64,000 bases of DNA. Origin: DAOMFB01 sp963721385. GTDB taxonomy: Bacteria; Acidobacteriota; Thermoanaerobaculia; UBA5066. Positions 1 to 8,372 of the stretch are shown here, piece after piece (positions within the stretch are counted from its first letter, which is position 1; every line of letters starts with the position of its first letter). The translations under genes were made by a program, and so were the position numbers. The stretch covers positions 1 through 64,000 of the forward strand of contig CAVRJB010000008.1 of the NCBI GenBank assembly GCA_963721385.1. Reading direction: 5' to 3'. A model generated the notes under the pieces. It was not told the DNA's origin. It saw only the letters and a program-made list of their open reading frames with translations, and searched no databases.

Positions 1-1031
1 GGAAGACAGAGGATCCGGCTGTGGACGGTCTCCGTGTCGACAAGGTCGTCGTCGGGCGATCTGAATCCCGCGTAGGCGGGCATGCCGTGAAGCGGACGAA
101 AGTACTTCTTCGTCTGAATCCCGAGCTGTCCGAGATGCGCCGACAGCTCGTCACGCAACGCAGGGCAAAGAACGGCGAAATCCTTGAAGGTGGACCGGGT
201 CTCCGGCAGCTCCGACTGGAACGCCAGACCCGCAATGCTCGACAGACCACCCCGGTAGCGGGCTGCGAGAGCGTTTCGTCGGGCCACGACGTCCTCGACG
301 TCGCCGACCAGGAGCGTCCCCAGAGCGGCATGCAGCTCGGAGAGTTTCGCGTTCAGCCCCACCACCTCCGAGACATAGTCCCAACGGAATCCGTAGGCCC
401 GAAGCGCCTCGATTCTCTCGGCGTCCTCCGGACCATTCGCGGCCACCAGCCCCCCCTCCGCCGACGTGATGGGCTTCGTGCCGCTGAAGCTGAACACCTG
501 AAAGTCACCGAGGCCCCCCGCCCCGATTCGCCGTCCGCGATAGACCGAGCCGAAGGCGTGGGCGGCGTCGATGACGACACGGGCCCCCGCTTCCCGGGCG
601 GCTTCGAGCAGGGCGTCGAGGTCCAGAGGGGTCCCGAAAATGTGGGTGCCCACGATCGCGGCCGCGCCGCCGTCGCGCAGCCGGCGACGAACGTCGGAGA
701 CGTCGATGTTGAACGTCGCCGGATCGCAGTCGACAAAAACGGGCCGTAGCCGGTTCCAGAGGATCGCATTGATCGTCGAGTTGAAGGTGAACGCCGGAAC
801 GAGGCAGGCAGCGCCGTCGGGTAGCCCAAGCGCCGCAAGGGAGACGACAAGGCCAAGGTCGCAGCTGGCTGCGGATCGGACAAAGGGGTTCCCGAGATAC
901 GCCTGCGCCCGCGCCTCGAACAGCTGCGCGAACGTGCTGAAGTTCGAGAGCTGACGTGTCTCCCAGATCTGTTCGAGGAGAGCGACGTAACGGTCCAACG
1001 ACGGGAGCGACGGGCGCGCGACGGGAAGCAC
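1..1031 (-). CDS. DegT/DnrJ/EryC1/StrS-family PLP aminotransferase (C-terminus cut by window edge)
   Basis: Minus-strand reading from about 1031 down to base 1 gives an uninterrupted PLP-dependent sugar aminotransferase. Seen: a PAFTFNSTINAI segment near residue 85, RPVFVDCDPATFNID, THIFGTPLD, the cofactor-holding IDAAHAFGS, and the Schiff-base lysine in SFSGTKPITSAEGG, followed by AYGFRWDYV and GLNAKLSELHAALG. These are hallmarks of the DegT/DnrJ family, which makes amino-sugars or acts on keto-sugar nucleotides. I chose GTG at 1031, 17 nt after the stop of the upstream acyltransferase; an upstream start overlapping that gene is possible. About 344 codons are present and the last few dozen residues lie outside the window. 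It is the last visible gene of the polysaccharide operon, so it probably makes an amino-sugar precursor for the exported glycan. Substrate unknown. Confidence 0.85.
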   Translation of the reverse strand, partial: MLPVARPSLPSLDRYVALLEQIWETRQLSNFSTFAQLFEARAQAYLGNPFVRSAASCDLGLVVSLAALGLPDGAACLVPAFTFNSTINAILWNRLRPVFVDCDPATFNIDVSDVRRRLRDGGAAAIVGTHIFGTPLDLDALLEAAREAGARVVIDAAHAFGSVYRGRRIGAGGLGDFQVFSFSGTKPITSAEGGLVAANGPEDAERIEALRAYGFRWDYVSEVVGLNAKLSELHAALGTLLVGDVEDVVARRNALAARYRGGLSSIAGLAFQSELPETRSTFKDFAVLCPALRDELSAHLGQLGIQTKKYFRPLHGMPAYAGFRSPDDDLVDTETVHSRILCL

Positions 1032-1048
1032 GGCGTCTGGACCGCCTT

Positions 1049-1663
1049 TCAGCCCGGCGGAGAAAGCGGAGGCCGGGCGCTCCGCGGGATGTACTGCCCG
1101 GAGGCGTCGTAAAGGGTCCGGCGCAGCTCAGCTTCGAGTCCGAGGATCCGGTCTCTCCGCCGCTGCCCTATTGGGCGCACCGGTGAGCCCGCATAGATGG
1201 TCCACGGCTCACAGTCCGACTTGACCAAAGAGTTCGCTCCAACGACACAACCCTCGCCGATGGTCACTCCGGGCAGAATGACCGTGTTGGCTCCGACAAC
1301 CGCGTGCCGGCCGACGTGAAGAAACGACCGCTCGGCGACGCGAAACGGCGGCGGTACCGTCGGACCCGTAAGGCTCCCGCCAAGATAGTCGTCGTTCCCG
1401 GTGTAGACACGGCAGCCACTCGATATACCGGCAAAGTCCTCTAGAACGAGACGTCCCCCGCCGACGAAGCAGGAAAACGAAGCCAGGTGGACGAAACTTC
1501 CGATTCGCGTCTCCTCGCCCCCCATGAGAAAGACGAAATCATCGATGATCACCGAGTCGCCCAGGCTTATGTTCTCCGCCGAGACGACTCGAACCCACGG
1601 AAAGATCGTGACGTCCGCGCCACAGCGCCGGAACGGAAATCGCGACCCAGCCGTCTCCGACAT
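1049..1663 (-). CDS. LbetaH (hexapeptide-repeat) O-acyltransferase, WbbJ/maltose acetyltransferase type
   Basis: 204 residues, rich in hexapeptide turns: ISLGDSVIIDD, TRIGSFVHLASFS, HVGRHAVVGANTVILPGVTIGEGCVVGANSLV and the closing YAGSPVRPIG, typical of left-handed beta-helix acetyltransferases of the CysE/WbbJ/GalactosideO-acetyltransferase group. These use acetyl-CoA to acetylate a sugar or a sugar nucleotide. The likely active-site histidine lies in the FLHVGRHAVVG region. ATG at 1663 is preferred because GGAGGAAGG sits just upstream; a TTG at 1675 lies inside that ribosome-binding site. It stands between a glycosyltransferase (84 nt upstream) and a DegT aminotransferase, so it may decorate the exported polysaccharide or acetylate an amino-sugar precursor. 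Precise acceptor unknown. Confidence 0.85.
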   Translation of the reverse strand: MSETAGSRFPFRRCGADVTIFPWVRVVSAENISLGDSVIIDDFVFLMGGEETRIGSFVHLASFSCFVGGGRLVLEDFAGISSGCRVYTGNDDYLGGSLTGPTVPPPFRVAERSFLHVGRHAVVGANTVILPGVTIGEGCVVGANSLVKSDCEPWTIYAGSPVRPIGQRRRDRILGLEAELRRTLYDASGQYIPRSARPPLSPPG

Positions 1664-1747
1664 ACCTTCCTCCAAGACTCTGGCCCGGCAGACTTTAGCA
1701 GGAACAGTTCGAGCACGGCGAGAGCGCCGAGCGCCTCTTCTCGACCG

Positions 1748-3202
1748 TCAGGAATTCGCCTCGGGGCTGAGCCATTTGGCAGACCTCGATCGGCGATCCA
1801 GAATCTCCTCCAGGAAATCAACACGCTTCTCCCACGTCTGCTCTCGTGCAAACGCCCGTCTTCTCTCCAGGAGGTTCACACTGCGGTTCTCAAGCTCCGC
1901 TCGAATCTGCCGTTCGAATTCCGCCGGTGTCGACGCCAGCCGGACGAGGTCGCCAAACTCGACCATCTCGGGGAGGGGGACGGAAACGAGGGGAAGTCCC
2001 GCCGCCATGATTTCGTAGGCCTTGACCGGGTTTGTCGCTTCGGTGAGCGGTGTCCGTCGGAAAGGAAGGATGGCGACGTCAAACCGCGAGAGCCATCGGG
2101 GAAGCTCGGCATACGGCCGCTCTCCCACGAGCTGGACATTCACGAGGTTCCGAAGCCGGCTGACGTCGGCGGCGAAGGTCGAACCGATCAGGACGAAGTC
2201 CCATGCCGGCTGGCGTTCCGCCAGGTCCGCCACGAGATCCGAGTCGAACCAGTCCGCGATCGCGCCGTAGTACCCGATCACAGGCCGGTTCGAGCCTTGA
2301 TGGGTGACCGACGCGAAGTGCTCGTAGTCGCAGGCATTTCGCAGAAGTACGGCCTCTCGATTGGAACGGGCGATCTTCGCCTGGAGCGGACGCGACGATG
2401 CCAGGATGAGGTCGGCTCCCTGAATCAAACCGGCTTCGAGAGCTGTTGTTTCGGCGGTGTGGAACGAGAACCCCGCGTGGTCGTCCATGCAGTCGTAGAC
2501 GAGAGGCCAGCCCGGCTGTTCCCGGAGGCGCCGGGCGACGGGCCACCAGAACGGAAGCTGGACGACCTGGATGGCGTTACGAACCTCGACGTCGCGGGCC
2601 AGGTCCATGAGCCCGCTCAGGATGGCGTCTGCGGTCGCCCCGTCCGGAGCCGATCCATAGAGGTCCAGATCCGGCCCGCGCAGGGACACCTGCCAGACCC
2701 CCGGCGCGAGCACTTGGACGTCTGCGGGAGGGCCGGCGCCGCGAAACCACGGAGCGATCCAGAAGACGCGCCGCCCGCGCCGTCCCAGGCGGCTCAGGAG
2801 TTGCTGAGGCCTCTGGTATCGGTAGTGCCAGTCGATGATGGGAAAGCAGAAGATGTCGGACCGTCGCTCGTCCCGCTCCGCGGCCTCGGACTCGGCCCAT
2901 GCCGGCCGAGGCAGCGTCTTCGGCGGGCCGGGGAGCGCTGCGGGAATCTCCCCGAGACGCCGTTCGACCTCGTCACGCAGCGTCCTTCCGAGCCGGCGCA
3001 GCGACCACGCGGCGGACCCTGCCGGACCGAACGCCGAGGCCCAAATACGAGACAGCTGCGCTTCCGCCCACTGGCCTCTCTTCGCCGTGAGAGCCAGCTT
3101 CTGCAACTCGTACTGCATCGATCGAAGGTCAGCTCCCTGGGCCGCCAGCTTCTGCTCGAGCAGGCGCAGACGGCGCTGCAGGCCCGCCTCGTCGTCGATC
3201 AA
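1748..3202 (-). CDS. Glycosyltransferase, GT4-like, with N-terminal coiled coil
   Basis: 484 residues. Residues 1-45 form a charged coiled coil (LQRRLRLLEQKLAAQG). From about residue 115 comes DIFCFPIIDWHYRYQRPQQLLSRL, the N-terminal Rossmann half seen in group 1 transferases that act on surface glycans, then VVQLPFWWPVARRL, VYDCMDDHAGF, and a C-terminal half with PVIGYYGAIADWFD, FVLIGSTF, ILPFRRTPLTEATNPVKAYEIMAAGLPLVSVPLPEM; the Glu in NPVKAYEIMAAG is the expected nucleotide-sugar contact. Its ATG overlaps the wecB stop codon by 4 nt, so the two are translationally coupled. Probably transfers a sugar during assembly of the polysaccharide exported by the Wzm/Wzt pair. Donor and acceptor cannot be told from sequence. 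Confidence 0.85.
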   Translation of the reverse strand: MIDDEAGLQRRLRLLEQKLAAQGADLRSMQYELQKLALTAKRGQWAEAQLSRIWASAFGPAGSAAWSLRRLGRTLRDEVERRLGEIPAALPGPPKTLPRPAWAESEAAERDERRSDIFCFPIIDWHYRYQRPQQLLSRLGRRGRRVFWIAPWFRGAGPPADVQVLAPGVWQVSLRGPDLDLYGSAPDGATADAILSGLMDLARDVEVRNAIQVVQLPFWWPVARRLREQPGWPLVYDCMDDHAGFSFHTAETTALEAGLIQGADLILASSRPLQAKIARSNREAVLLRNACDYEHFASVTHQGSNRPVIGYYGAIADWFDSDLVADLAERQPAWDFVLIGSTFAADVSRLRNLVNVQLVGERPYAELPRWLSRFDVAILPFRRTPLTEATNPVKAYEIMAAGLPLVSVPLPEMVEFGDLVRLASTPAEFERQIRAELENRSVNLLERRRAFAREQTWEKRVDFLEEILDRRSRSAKWLSPEANS

Positions 3203-4329
3203 GCGCCACCGTTACGGGACGGGAGCGGTCGAAACGGCTCGTAGGCCTCGCCAAGCAGAATCCGGGCGATTCGCTCGGAAGCCCGACCGTCGCCGTAAGG
3301 ATTCACGCAGGCGCTCATCGCACGATAGGCCGCCGGGTCCTCCAGAAGCCGCGACACCTCCCGCACGATGACCTCCCTGTCGGTCCCGACCAGCCGGGCG
3401 CTGCCGGCCTCCACCCCTTCGCGGCGTTCGGTCTTCTCCCTCATCACGAGAACCGGCTTCCCGAACGTCGGCGCCTCTTCCTGGATTCCCCCGGAATCCG
3501 TCAGGACCAGACGGCAGCGCCGGATCAACCGGACGAGAGAGCGGTAGTCCGTCGGCGGGACGATCTGCACATTGCCGATCCCGGCGTTTCTCCGGACGAC
3601 ATCGCGGACATTGGGATTCGGATGCTCGACGTGGATGAACTGCACGGCCCGAAACCGCTGCGCCAGGACGGCGATGGCCTCGACGATCTCTTCCAGCGGC
3701 GCGCCGAAGCTCTCGCGACGATGGACCGTCACGAGGACGACGTTCTCCGCCTCGACGGAGCCCTCCTGGGCCACGATCTCCTGGAGTGCGTCGACGACCG
3801 TGTTGCCCGTCAGGTGAATCGCCGAACTCGGGGCCCCCTCGCGTTCCAGCTCGTCCACGGCGCGTTGGGTCGGGGCAAACAGCGCCGTCCCCAGAATGTC
3901 GACGACCCGGCGGTTCAGTTCCTCGGGGAACGGTGCTGCCAGATCGCCCGTTCGAAGCCCCGCCTCGACGTGTCCGACCCGGAGGCGCCGGTGGAAGGAG
4001 GCCAAGGCCGTACAGAGCGCCGTCGTCGTGTCTCCCTGCACCAGAACCCAATCGGGCCGGATGGCCACGAGGCAGGCGTCCATCGCCGCGAAGACACGTG
4101 ACGACAGCTCGTTCAGGGACTGATCCGCGCGCATCAGATCGAGATCCAGGTCCGGCTCGACGCCGAACAGCGTGACGACCTGATCCAGCAGTTCCCGATG
4201 CTGAGCCGTGACACAAAACGTCACGTCGAAGCGGGTGTCGTCCGCGCGCAGCCTTTTCACGACCGGCGCCATCTTGATCGCCTCCGGGCGGGTCCCGGCC
4301 ACCACGAGCACTCTGAGCCGCGCCGTCAT
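3199..4329 (-). CDS. wecB: UDP-N-acetylglucosamine 2-epimerase (non-hydrolysing)
   Basis: 376 residues from ATG 4329, which overlaps the wzt stop (ATGA); an upstream in-frame start at 4344 is less likely. Family motifs run in order: VVAGTRPEAIKMAPV, VQGDTTTALC, VGHVEAGLRTGD, FPEELNRRVVDIL, LVTVHRRESFG, and LTDSGGIQEEAPTFGKPVLVMREKTERREG. The enzyme interconverts UDP-GlcNAc and UDP-ManNAc in the cytoplasm, supplying ManNAc-derived sugars to surface polysaccharides. Length matches the family (about 370-380). It lies inside the exporter/glycosyltransferase operon, with 4-nt overlaps on both sides, so the exported glycan probably contains ManNAc or a derivative. Confidence 0.95.
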   Translation of the reverse strand: MTARLRVLVVAGTRPEAIKMAPVVKRLRADDTRFDVTFCVTAQHRELLDQVVTLFGVEPDLDLDLMRADQSLNELSSRVFAAMDACLVAIRPDWVLVQGDTTTALCTALASFHRRLRVGHVEAGLRTGDLAAPFPEELNRRVVDILGTALFAPTQRAVDELEREGAPSSAIHLTGNTVVDALQEIVAQEGSVEAENVVLVTVHRRESFGAPLEEIVEAIAVLAQRFRAVQFIHVEHPNPNVRDVVRRNAGIGNVQIVPPTDYRSLVRLIRRCRLVLTDSGGIQEEAPTFGKPVLVMREKTERREGVEAGSARLVGTDREVIVREVSRLLEDPAAYRAMSACVNPYGDGRASERIARILLGEAYEPFRPLPSRNGGA

Positions 4330-5078
4330 CCCCGCTGGGCCCATTCATGGTACGCGTCGCAGACCTCACCGGACGGACCATCCATCATGACTTCCCCTTG
4401 CTGAATCCAGACGGCACGATGACAGATACGACGGACCTCATCCAGGGCGTGGGAGACCACCAGAAATGTCCTGCCCGTCTCGCGCAAGGACGCCATGCGG
4501 ACCTGACATTTCGCCCTGAATCTCTCATCGCCCACTGCGAGCGCCTCGTCGACCAAGAGGATCTCGGGATCCACGTCCGTCGCGACCGCGAATGCGAGGC
4601 GAGCCATCATGCCGGTGGAGTAGTTCCGGATGGGTGTGTCCAGGAACGACTCGAGCTCCGCGAACTCGGCAATCCGGTCCATTCGCTTCAGCATCTCCCG
4701 TCGCGAGAAACCCATCAGCGTGCCGTGCAGCACCACGTTTTCGCGGCCGGTCAGCTCGCCGTGGAAGCCGAGTCCCAGTTCGAGCAAAGGCGCGACGGCG
4801 CCCCGGACGACGACCCGTCCTTCGCTCGGCCGCCGCACCCGTGCGATCACCCTGAAGAGAGAACTCTTGCCGGCGCCGTTCGCGCCGACGATGCCGACCC
4901 GCTCGCCCGCGAGAATCGTGAGGTTCACTCCCCTGAGGGCCCGAAACTCACCGTGCTCGAGACGCCCCTGAACCTTCCGAATGGCGTACTCTTTGAGAGA
5001 CGCAATGGCCTCTTTTGGGACACGGTAGCGAACACCGACTTCGCGCAGCTCGATCACGGGCTCAGAACCGCGATCCAT
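4326..5078 (-). CDS. wzt: ABC-2 polysaccharide exporter ATP-binding protein (Wzt/TagH type, short form)
   Basis: 250 residues. Walker A GANGAGKSS, signature NYSTGMMARLAFAV, Walker B ILLVDEALAVGD and the His-switch VVSHALDEV are all intact. The N-terminal VGVRYRVPKEAIASLKEYAIRK is the usual opening of O-antigen/teichoic acid exporter ATPases. Its start overlaps the permease gene by 17 nt. Together they would form a 2+2 transporter that flips an undecaprenyl-linked polysaccharide across the inner membrane. There is no C-terminal carbohydrate-binding domain: the protein ends right after the nucleotide-binding domain. In studied systems the long Wzt form reads a chain-end cap, whereas short forms export without such recognition, so synthesis and export here are probably coupled in another way. 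Confidence 0.92.
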   Translation of the reverse strand: MDRGSEPVIELREVGVRYRVPKEAIASLKEYAIRKVQGRLEHGEFRALRGVNLTILAGERVGIVGANGAGKSSLFRVIARVRRPSEGRVVVRGAVAPLLELGLGFHGELTGRENVVLHGTLMGFSRREMLKRMDRIAEFAELESFLDTPIRNYSTGMMARLAFAVATDVDPEILLVDEALAVGDERFRAKCQVRMASLRETGRTFLVVSHALDEVRRICHRAVWIQQGEVMMDGPSGEVCDAYHEWAQRG

Positions 5079-5886
5079 AGTCCTCCATTTTCTGCGAGTA
5101 GAAGACCCAGCCCAAGAAGAGGCTCGCCAGCGAGGCGATGATTGCGAACGCGAGCGTGTTGGCGCCGGGAAGCCAGCCGTTGTAGAGCGGTGCCCGGAAG
5201 AGATCGACCAGGTACGTGATCGGGTTGTAGCGAATGATGAACCGGTACTTCTCTGGAACGAGCTTGGGCGAATAGACGATCGGCGTCAGAAAGAACCAGA
5301 GCTGAAGGAGAATGATGTACATTTCCTTCACATCGACGAAGCGGGACGCAAGGGTGAAAACCAGCAATCCGACTCCTGTCGTGAAGGCGGCGCCGATGAG
5401 AATTGCCACGGGGAGAAAGAGCCAGGACAAGTGAACGGGTGACCCCGTCCAGACCACGATGACGAGAAGAGGGACGAGGCTCAAGGCCATGTGAACGAGG
5501 GCCACGCCCACCGCGGACAGAACGAAGGCCGACCGCGGCAGGAAGATCTGTTTGCTCATCTCCAGGGCGTCGATCGTCAGAGAGGTCGCGTGACCGGTCG
5601 CCTGCGAGAAGAAGAGCCAGAAGATCGAGCCCGACAGGAAGTAGACGGGATAGTTTTGGATATCCTGCCTGAGGACGACGGAAAAGACCCAGGTCATCGT
5701 GAGCATCTGCAAAAGAGGGCTCAACATGGTCCAGCCGACCCCGAGAAAAGAGCGTTTGTAGCGGACGGTGATATCTCGCCGGACGAGCTCGACCACCAGG
5801 TGCCGATAGCGCCAGAGGTCACGCGCCTCCTCGACAAAGCGGAGGCCACGGCGTGCGGAGTCGTAAACCGGGGGTGCGGAGAGCAT
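5062..5886 (-). CDS. wzm: ABC-2 polysaccharide exporter permease (Wzm type)
   Basis: 274 residues. An N-terminal cytoplasmic helix (YRHLVVELVRRDITVRYKRS, then FLGVGWTMLSPL) precedes six hydrophobic spans, the pattern of ABC-2 permeases such as Wzm, RfbA and TagG; the motif RYKRSFLG/LSPLLQM is nearly invariant in the family. LTPIVYSP and YNPITYLVDLFR near the C-terminus are also typical. It pairs with the downstream ATPase (17-nt overlap) and heads the minus-strand glycan operon. The 67 bases to the divergent coiled-coil gene at 5954 must hold the promoters for both directions. Confidence 0.93.
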   Translation of the reverse strand: MLSAPPVYDSARRGLRFVEEARDLWRYRHLVVELVRRDITVRYKRSFLGVGWTMLSPLLQMLTMTWVFSVVLRQDIQNYPVYFLSGSIFWLFFSQATGHATSLTIDALEMSKQIFLPRSAFVLSAVGVALVHMALSLVPLLVIVVWTGSPVHLSWLFLPVAILIGAAFTTGVGLLVFTLASRFVDVKEMYIILLQLWFFLTPIVYSPKLVPEKYRFIIRYNPITYLVDLFRAPLYNGWLPGANTLAFAIIASLASLFLGWVFYSQKMEDYGSRF

Positions 5887-5953
5887 TCGGACCTTCGAAG
5901 TCTAACCGCTCCGAGGTCGGCGGGCACGACGGAGGGCGTAGAATTCTGGCTCG

Positions 5954-6226
5954 TTGAGCGACGCGCGAAACCTCGAATCCGAACTCGCGGAGCTGGAGGT
6001 TCGGCTCGCGGAGGCGCTCGCCGAGCGCGATCTCGCCCGCGAGATCCGGAAGCGCGCCGAGGAGGAAATCCGGCGGCTCCAACAGGAGATGGCGGACGCA
6101 AAATCCGACCTCGCGGCGGTCCGGAGCCGCCTCACCGAGCGTCTCGTCTACGTCCGGAATCTCCACGCGTCGTCGGGATGGAAGCTCCTCCAGGCCGTTC
6201 GCGGCCTTTTCGGGCGCCGCTGGTGA
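5954..6226 (+). CDS. Small coiled-coil protein
   Basis: 90 residues, TTG start. Residues 3-65 are one long charged heptad helix (LESELAELEVRLAEALAERD and onward), then VRNLHASSGWKLLQAVRGLFGRRW. The tail SSGWKLLQAVRGL resembles the short helix found at the end of coiled coils joined to glycosyltransferases and methyltransferases in O-antigen clusters. A TAGAAT hexamer at 5939-5944 lies 9 nt before the TTG. It is followed after 2 nt by another small gene and then a glycosyltransferase, so it may be a scaffold or chain-length ruler for the glycan machinery; this is inference only. Confidence 0.65.
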   Translation: MSDARNLESELAELEVRLAEALAERDLAREIRKRAEEEIRRLQQEMADAKSDLAAVRSRLTERLVYVRNLHASSGWKLLQAVRGLFGRRW

Positions 6227-6228
6227 CG

Positions 6229-6504
6229 ATGGAAGAGCCACGGAGCGCGGCCTACTGGAAAGCCCGTGCCGAGGCGCTCGAGACGACGTGCCGGCGTCTC
6301 CAGGCTCGCCTCGTCGCCCTTGCCACGTCGCTGCCGCGGGAGTACCTCGACCTCCTCGAGGGGGACCCGTCTCCCGGCGCCCCGCCGTCTCCCGGACGGC
6401 CGATTCGGGACATCGCGGCGGATGGCTGGATCCCGGAGGCTTCGGACGTGGAACCGGACCTCCGGAGTCTCTGGGCGCGGACGGCGCCGCCGGACCGCGA
6501 CTGA
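6229..6504 (+). CDS. Small hypothetical protein with N-terminal helix
   Basis: 91 residues, ATG only 2 nt after the preceding stop codon. The first 40 residues are predicted helical (YWKARAEALETTCRRLQARLVALATSLPREYLDLLEGD), followed by a Pro-rich link and an acidic tail IPEASDVEPDLRSLWART. I recognise no family. Tight spacing on both sides (2 nt upstream, 5 nt to the glycosyltransferase) puts it in a three-gene unit. Together with the neighbouring coiled-coil gene it could form a heterodimeric helix bundle that holds the glycosyltransferase; no direct evidence. Confidence 0.6.
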   Translation: MEEPRSAAYWKARAEALETTCRRLQARLVALATSLPREYLDLLEGDPSPGAPPSPGRPIRDIAADGWIPEASDVEPDLRSLWARTAPPDRD

Positions 6505-6509
6505 CGCCG

Positions 6510-8372
6510 ATGCCACGTCCCGTCACGGTCGTCATTCTCTGCTGGAACCACTGGGCGTTGACCGAGAGGTGCCTCGCGACACTCTTTGAGCACACGGACC
6601 TTTCGGAGATCGCGGTCGTCGCCGTGGACAACGGATCGACCGACGAGACGCCCGCACGGCTGAAGAGCGACGACCGGGTGCGAGTCGTCACCCTTCCCGG
6701 GAATCTCGGCTTCGCTCGCGGGAACAACGCCGGGATCGCCGCGGCCGACCCGAAGAGCGACGTCCTCCTCCTGAACAACGACGTCGAGATCCGCTCCTCT
6801 GGATGGCTCGACGAGCTGCGGCGCGCGGTGCACGGCGCCCCGGATATCGGCATCGCGGGTTGTCGCCTGGTCTTCCCTGACGGGCGGCTGGCGCACGCGG
6901 GGACGTACATTCTCCCCGACACGTTCTGGGGGCAGCAGGTCGGGTCCCAGGAGATGGACGTGAACCAGTTCTCCGCGACTCGGGACGTGGAGGGGATCGT
7001 CTTCGCCTGCGCCTACCTCCGGCGGGAGGTGCTCGACGCCCTCGGGGGCCTGTCGGAGGAATTCGAATCGTATTTCGAGGACACGGATTTTTGCCTTCGT
7101 GCCCGCGCGGCAGGCTTCCGGACCGTCTGCTGCGGAACAGCGACCCTCGTCCACCACGAGCACGGTTCGACGCGCGACACCCCGGAGCAGTTCGAGAAGC
7201 TCTTTCGGCGAAGCCGCATGGTCTTCCGGAAACGCTGGGGAGCCGCGCTGTCGCGGCGCCACGCGCGCGCCGTCCACTGGCAATCGATTCTGAACTTTCC
7301 CACGGGCTACGCCATGAGCACGCGAGAACTCCTGCGCTCCCTCGACGAGGAGGGCGTCCGGGCGAGCTACGAATACGTCTATGGACCGGGGACGCCTTTC
7401 ACGATGCCCGAGCCTGACGGAACGGGCGACCATCGGCTCGATGCCATGACCCGGCGGCGCCGGGGTCGGACGCCGGACGTCTCCGTCGTCTATGCACAAG
7501 GCGACGTCTTCCGGAAGAACCGCGGGCGCCACCGGATCGGTTACACGATGCTGGAGGTGGACGGCTTTCCCGGGGAGTGGGTTCGACAGGCGAACGAGAT
7601 GGACGAGGTGTGGGTTCCCTCTGCCTTCAACCGGGACGGCCTCGCCGCGTCCGGCGTGACGAAGCCGGTCCACGTGATGCCCCTCGGCGTCGATCCGGAT
7701 CATTTCAATACGGACATCCGGGCCGTGGCGAATCCGAACGGCGATTTCGTCTTTCTCGCGAACTTCGAATGGAACGAGCGGAAGGCGCCGCAGCTTCTCC
7801 TCTCGGTTTTCAACCGGACGTTTCACGCTTCGGAGCCCGCGCTGCTGGTGTGCAAGGTTCTGAACCGTCAGTGGGAACGGAACGTCACGGCCGAGGTGCG
7901 AGCGCTGGGCCTTCGACCGACCGGAGGGCGGGTCGCCTTCCTGTTCAACCGCGAGTATCCCTATTCGCAGATGGGGATGCTCTATCGCTCGGCCGACTGC
8001 TACGTTTCGGCGAGCCGGGGCGAGGGCTGGGACATGCCCCTCATGGAGGCGATGGCGTGCGGCCTGCCTGCCATCGCCACGGACTGGGGGGCTCATCGGG
8101 AGTTCGTCCGCCACGGCATCGCCTACCCGCTCCGGATACGCGGCCTCGTCCCCGCCGTCTCGTCCAACCCGAACTACGAGGGATTCCGCTGGGCCGATCC
8201 CGACCCCGACCACCTCGCGGAGATTCTCCGCCACGTCTTCGAGAACCGCGACGAGGCGCGGGCGACGGGCGCCCGCGCTGCCGCCGAGATGGCCGCGCGC
8301 TGGACCTGGCGTCAGGCAGCGGAGCGGATCGCCACGCGGATCGGGGAGATCACCGCGCCGATGCGGACGTGA
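6510..8372 (+). CDS. Two-domain glycosyltransferase: GT2 followed by GT4
   Basis: 620 residues from ATG 6510. Residues 1-250 are a GT-A fold family 2 enzyme: TVVILCWNHWALTERCLATL, VVAVDNGSTDET, LGFARGNNAGI, LLLNNDVEIRSSGWLDEL and FESYFEDTDFCLRARAAGF, the rhamnosyltransferase-like subgroup. After a linker, residues 270-620 are a GT-B group 1 enzyme: VWVPSAFNRDGLAASGV, FVFLANFEWNERKAPQLLL, CYVSASRGEGWDMPLMEAMACGLPAIATDWGAHREFV. One chain with two transferases often adds two successive sugars. It lies divergent from the Wzm/Wzt operon and probably serves the same glycan. Its last 23 bases overlap the convergent DUF2079 gene. Confidence 0.9.
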   Translation: MPRPVTVVILCWNHWALTERCLATLFEHTDLSEIAVVAVDNGSTDETPARLKSDDRVRVVTLPGNLGFARGNNAGIAAADPKSDVLLLNNDVEIRSSGWLDELRRAVHGAPDIGIAGCRLVFPDGRLAHAGTYILPDTFWGQQVGSQEMDVNQFSATRDVEGIVFACAYLRREVLDALGGLSEEFESYFEDTDFCLRARAAGFRTVCCGTATLVHHEHGSTRDTPEQFEKLFRRSRMVFRKRWGAALSRRHARAVHWQSILNFPTGYAMSTRELLRSLDEEGVRASYEYVYGPGTPFTMPEPDGTGDHRLDAMTRRRRGRTPDVSVVYAQGDVFRKNRGRHRIGYTMLEVDGFPGEWVRQANEMDEVWVPSAFNRDGLAASGVTKPVHVMPLGVDPDHFNTDIRAVANPNGDFVFLANFEWNERKAPQLLLSVFNRTFHASEPALLVCKVLNRQWERNVTAEVRALGLRPTGGRVAFLFNREYPYSQMGMLYRSADCYVSASRGEGWDMPLMEAMACGLPAIATDWGAHREFVRHGIAYPLRIRGLVPAVSSNPNYEGFRWADPDPDHLAEILRHVFENRDEARATGARAAAEMAARWTWRQAAERIATRIGEITAPMRT

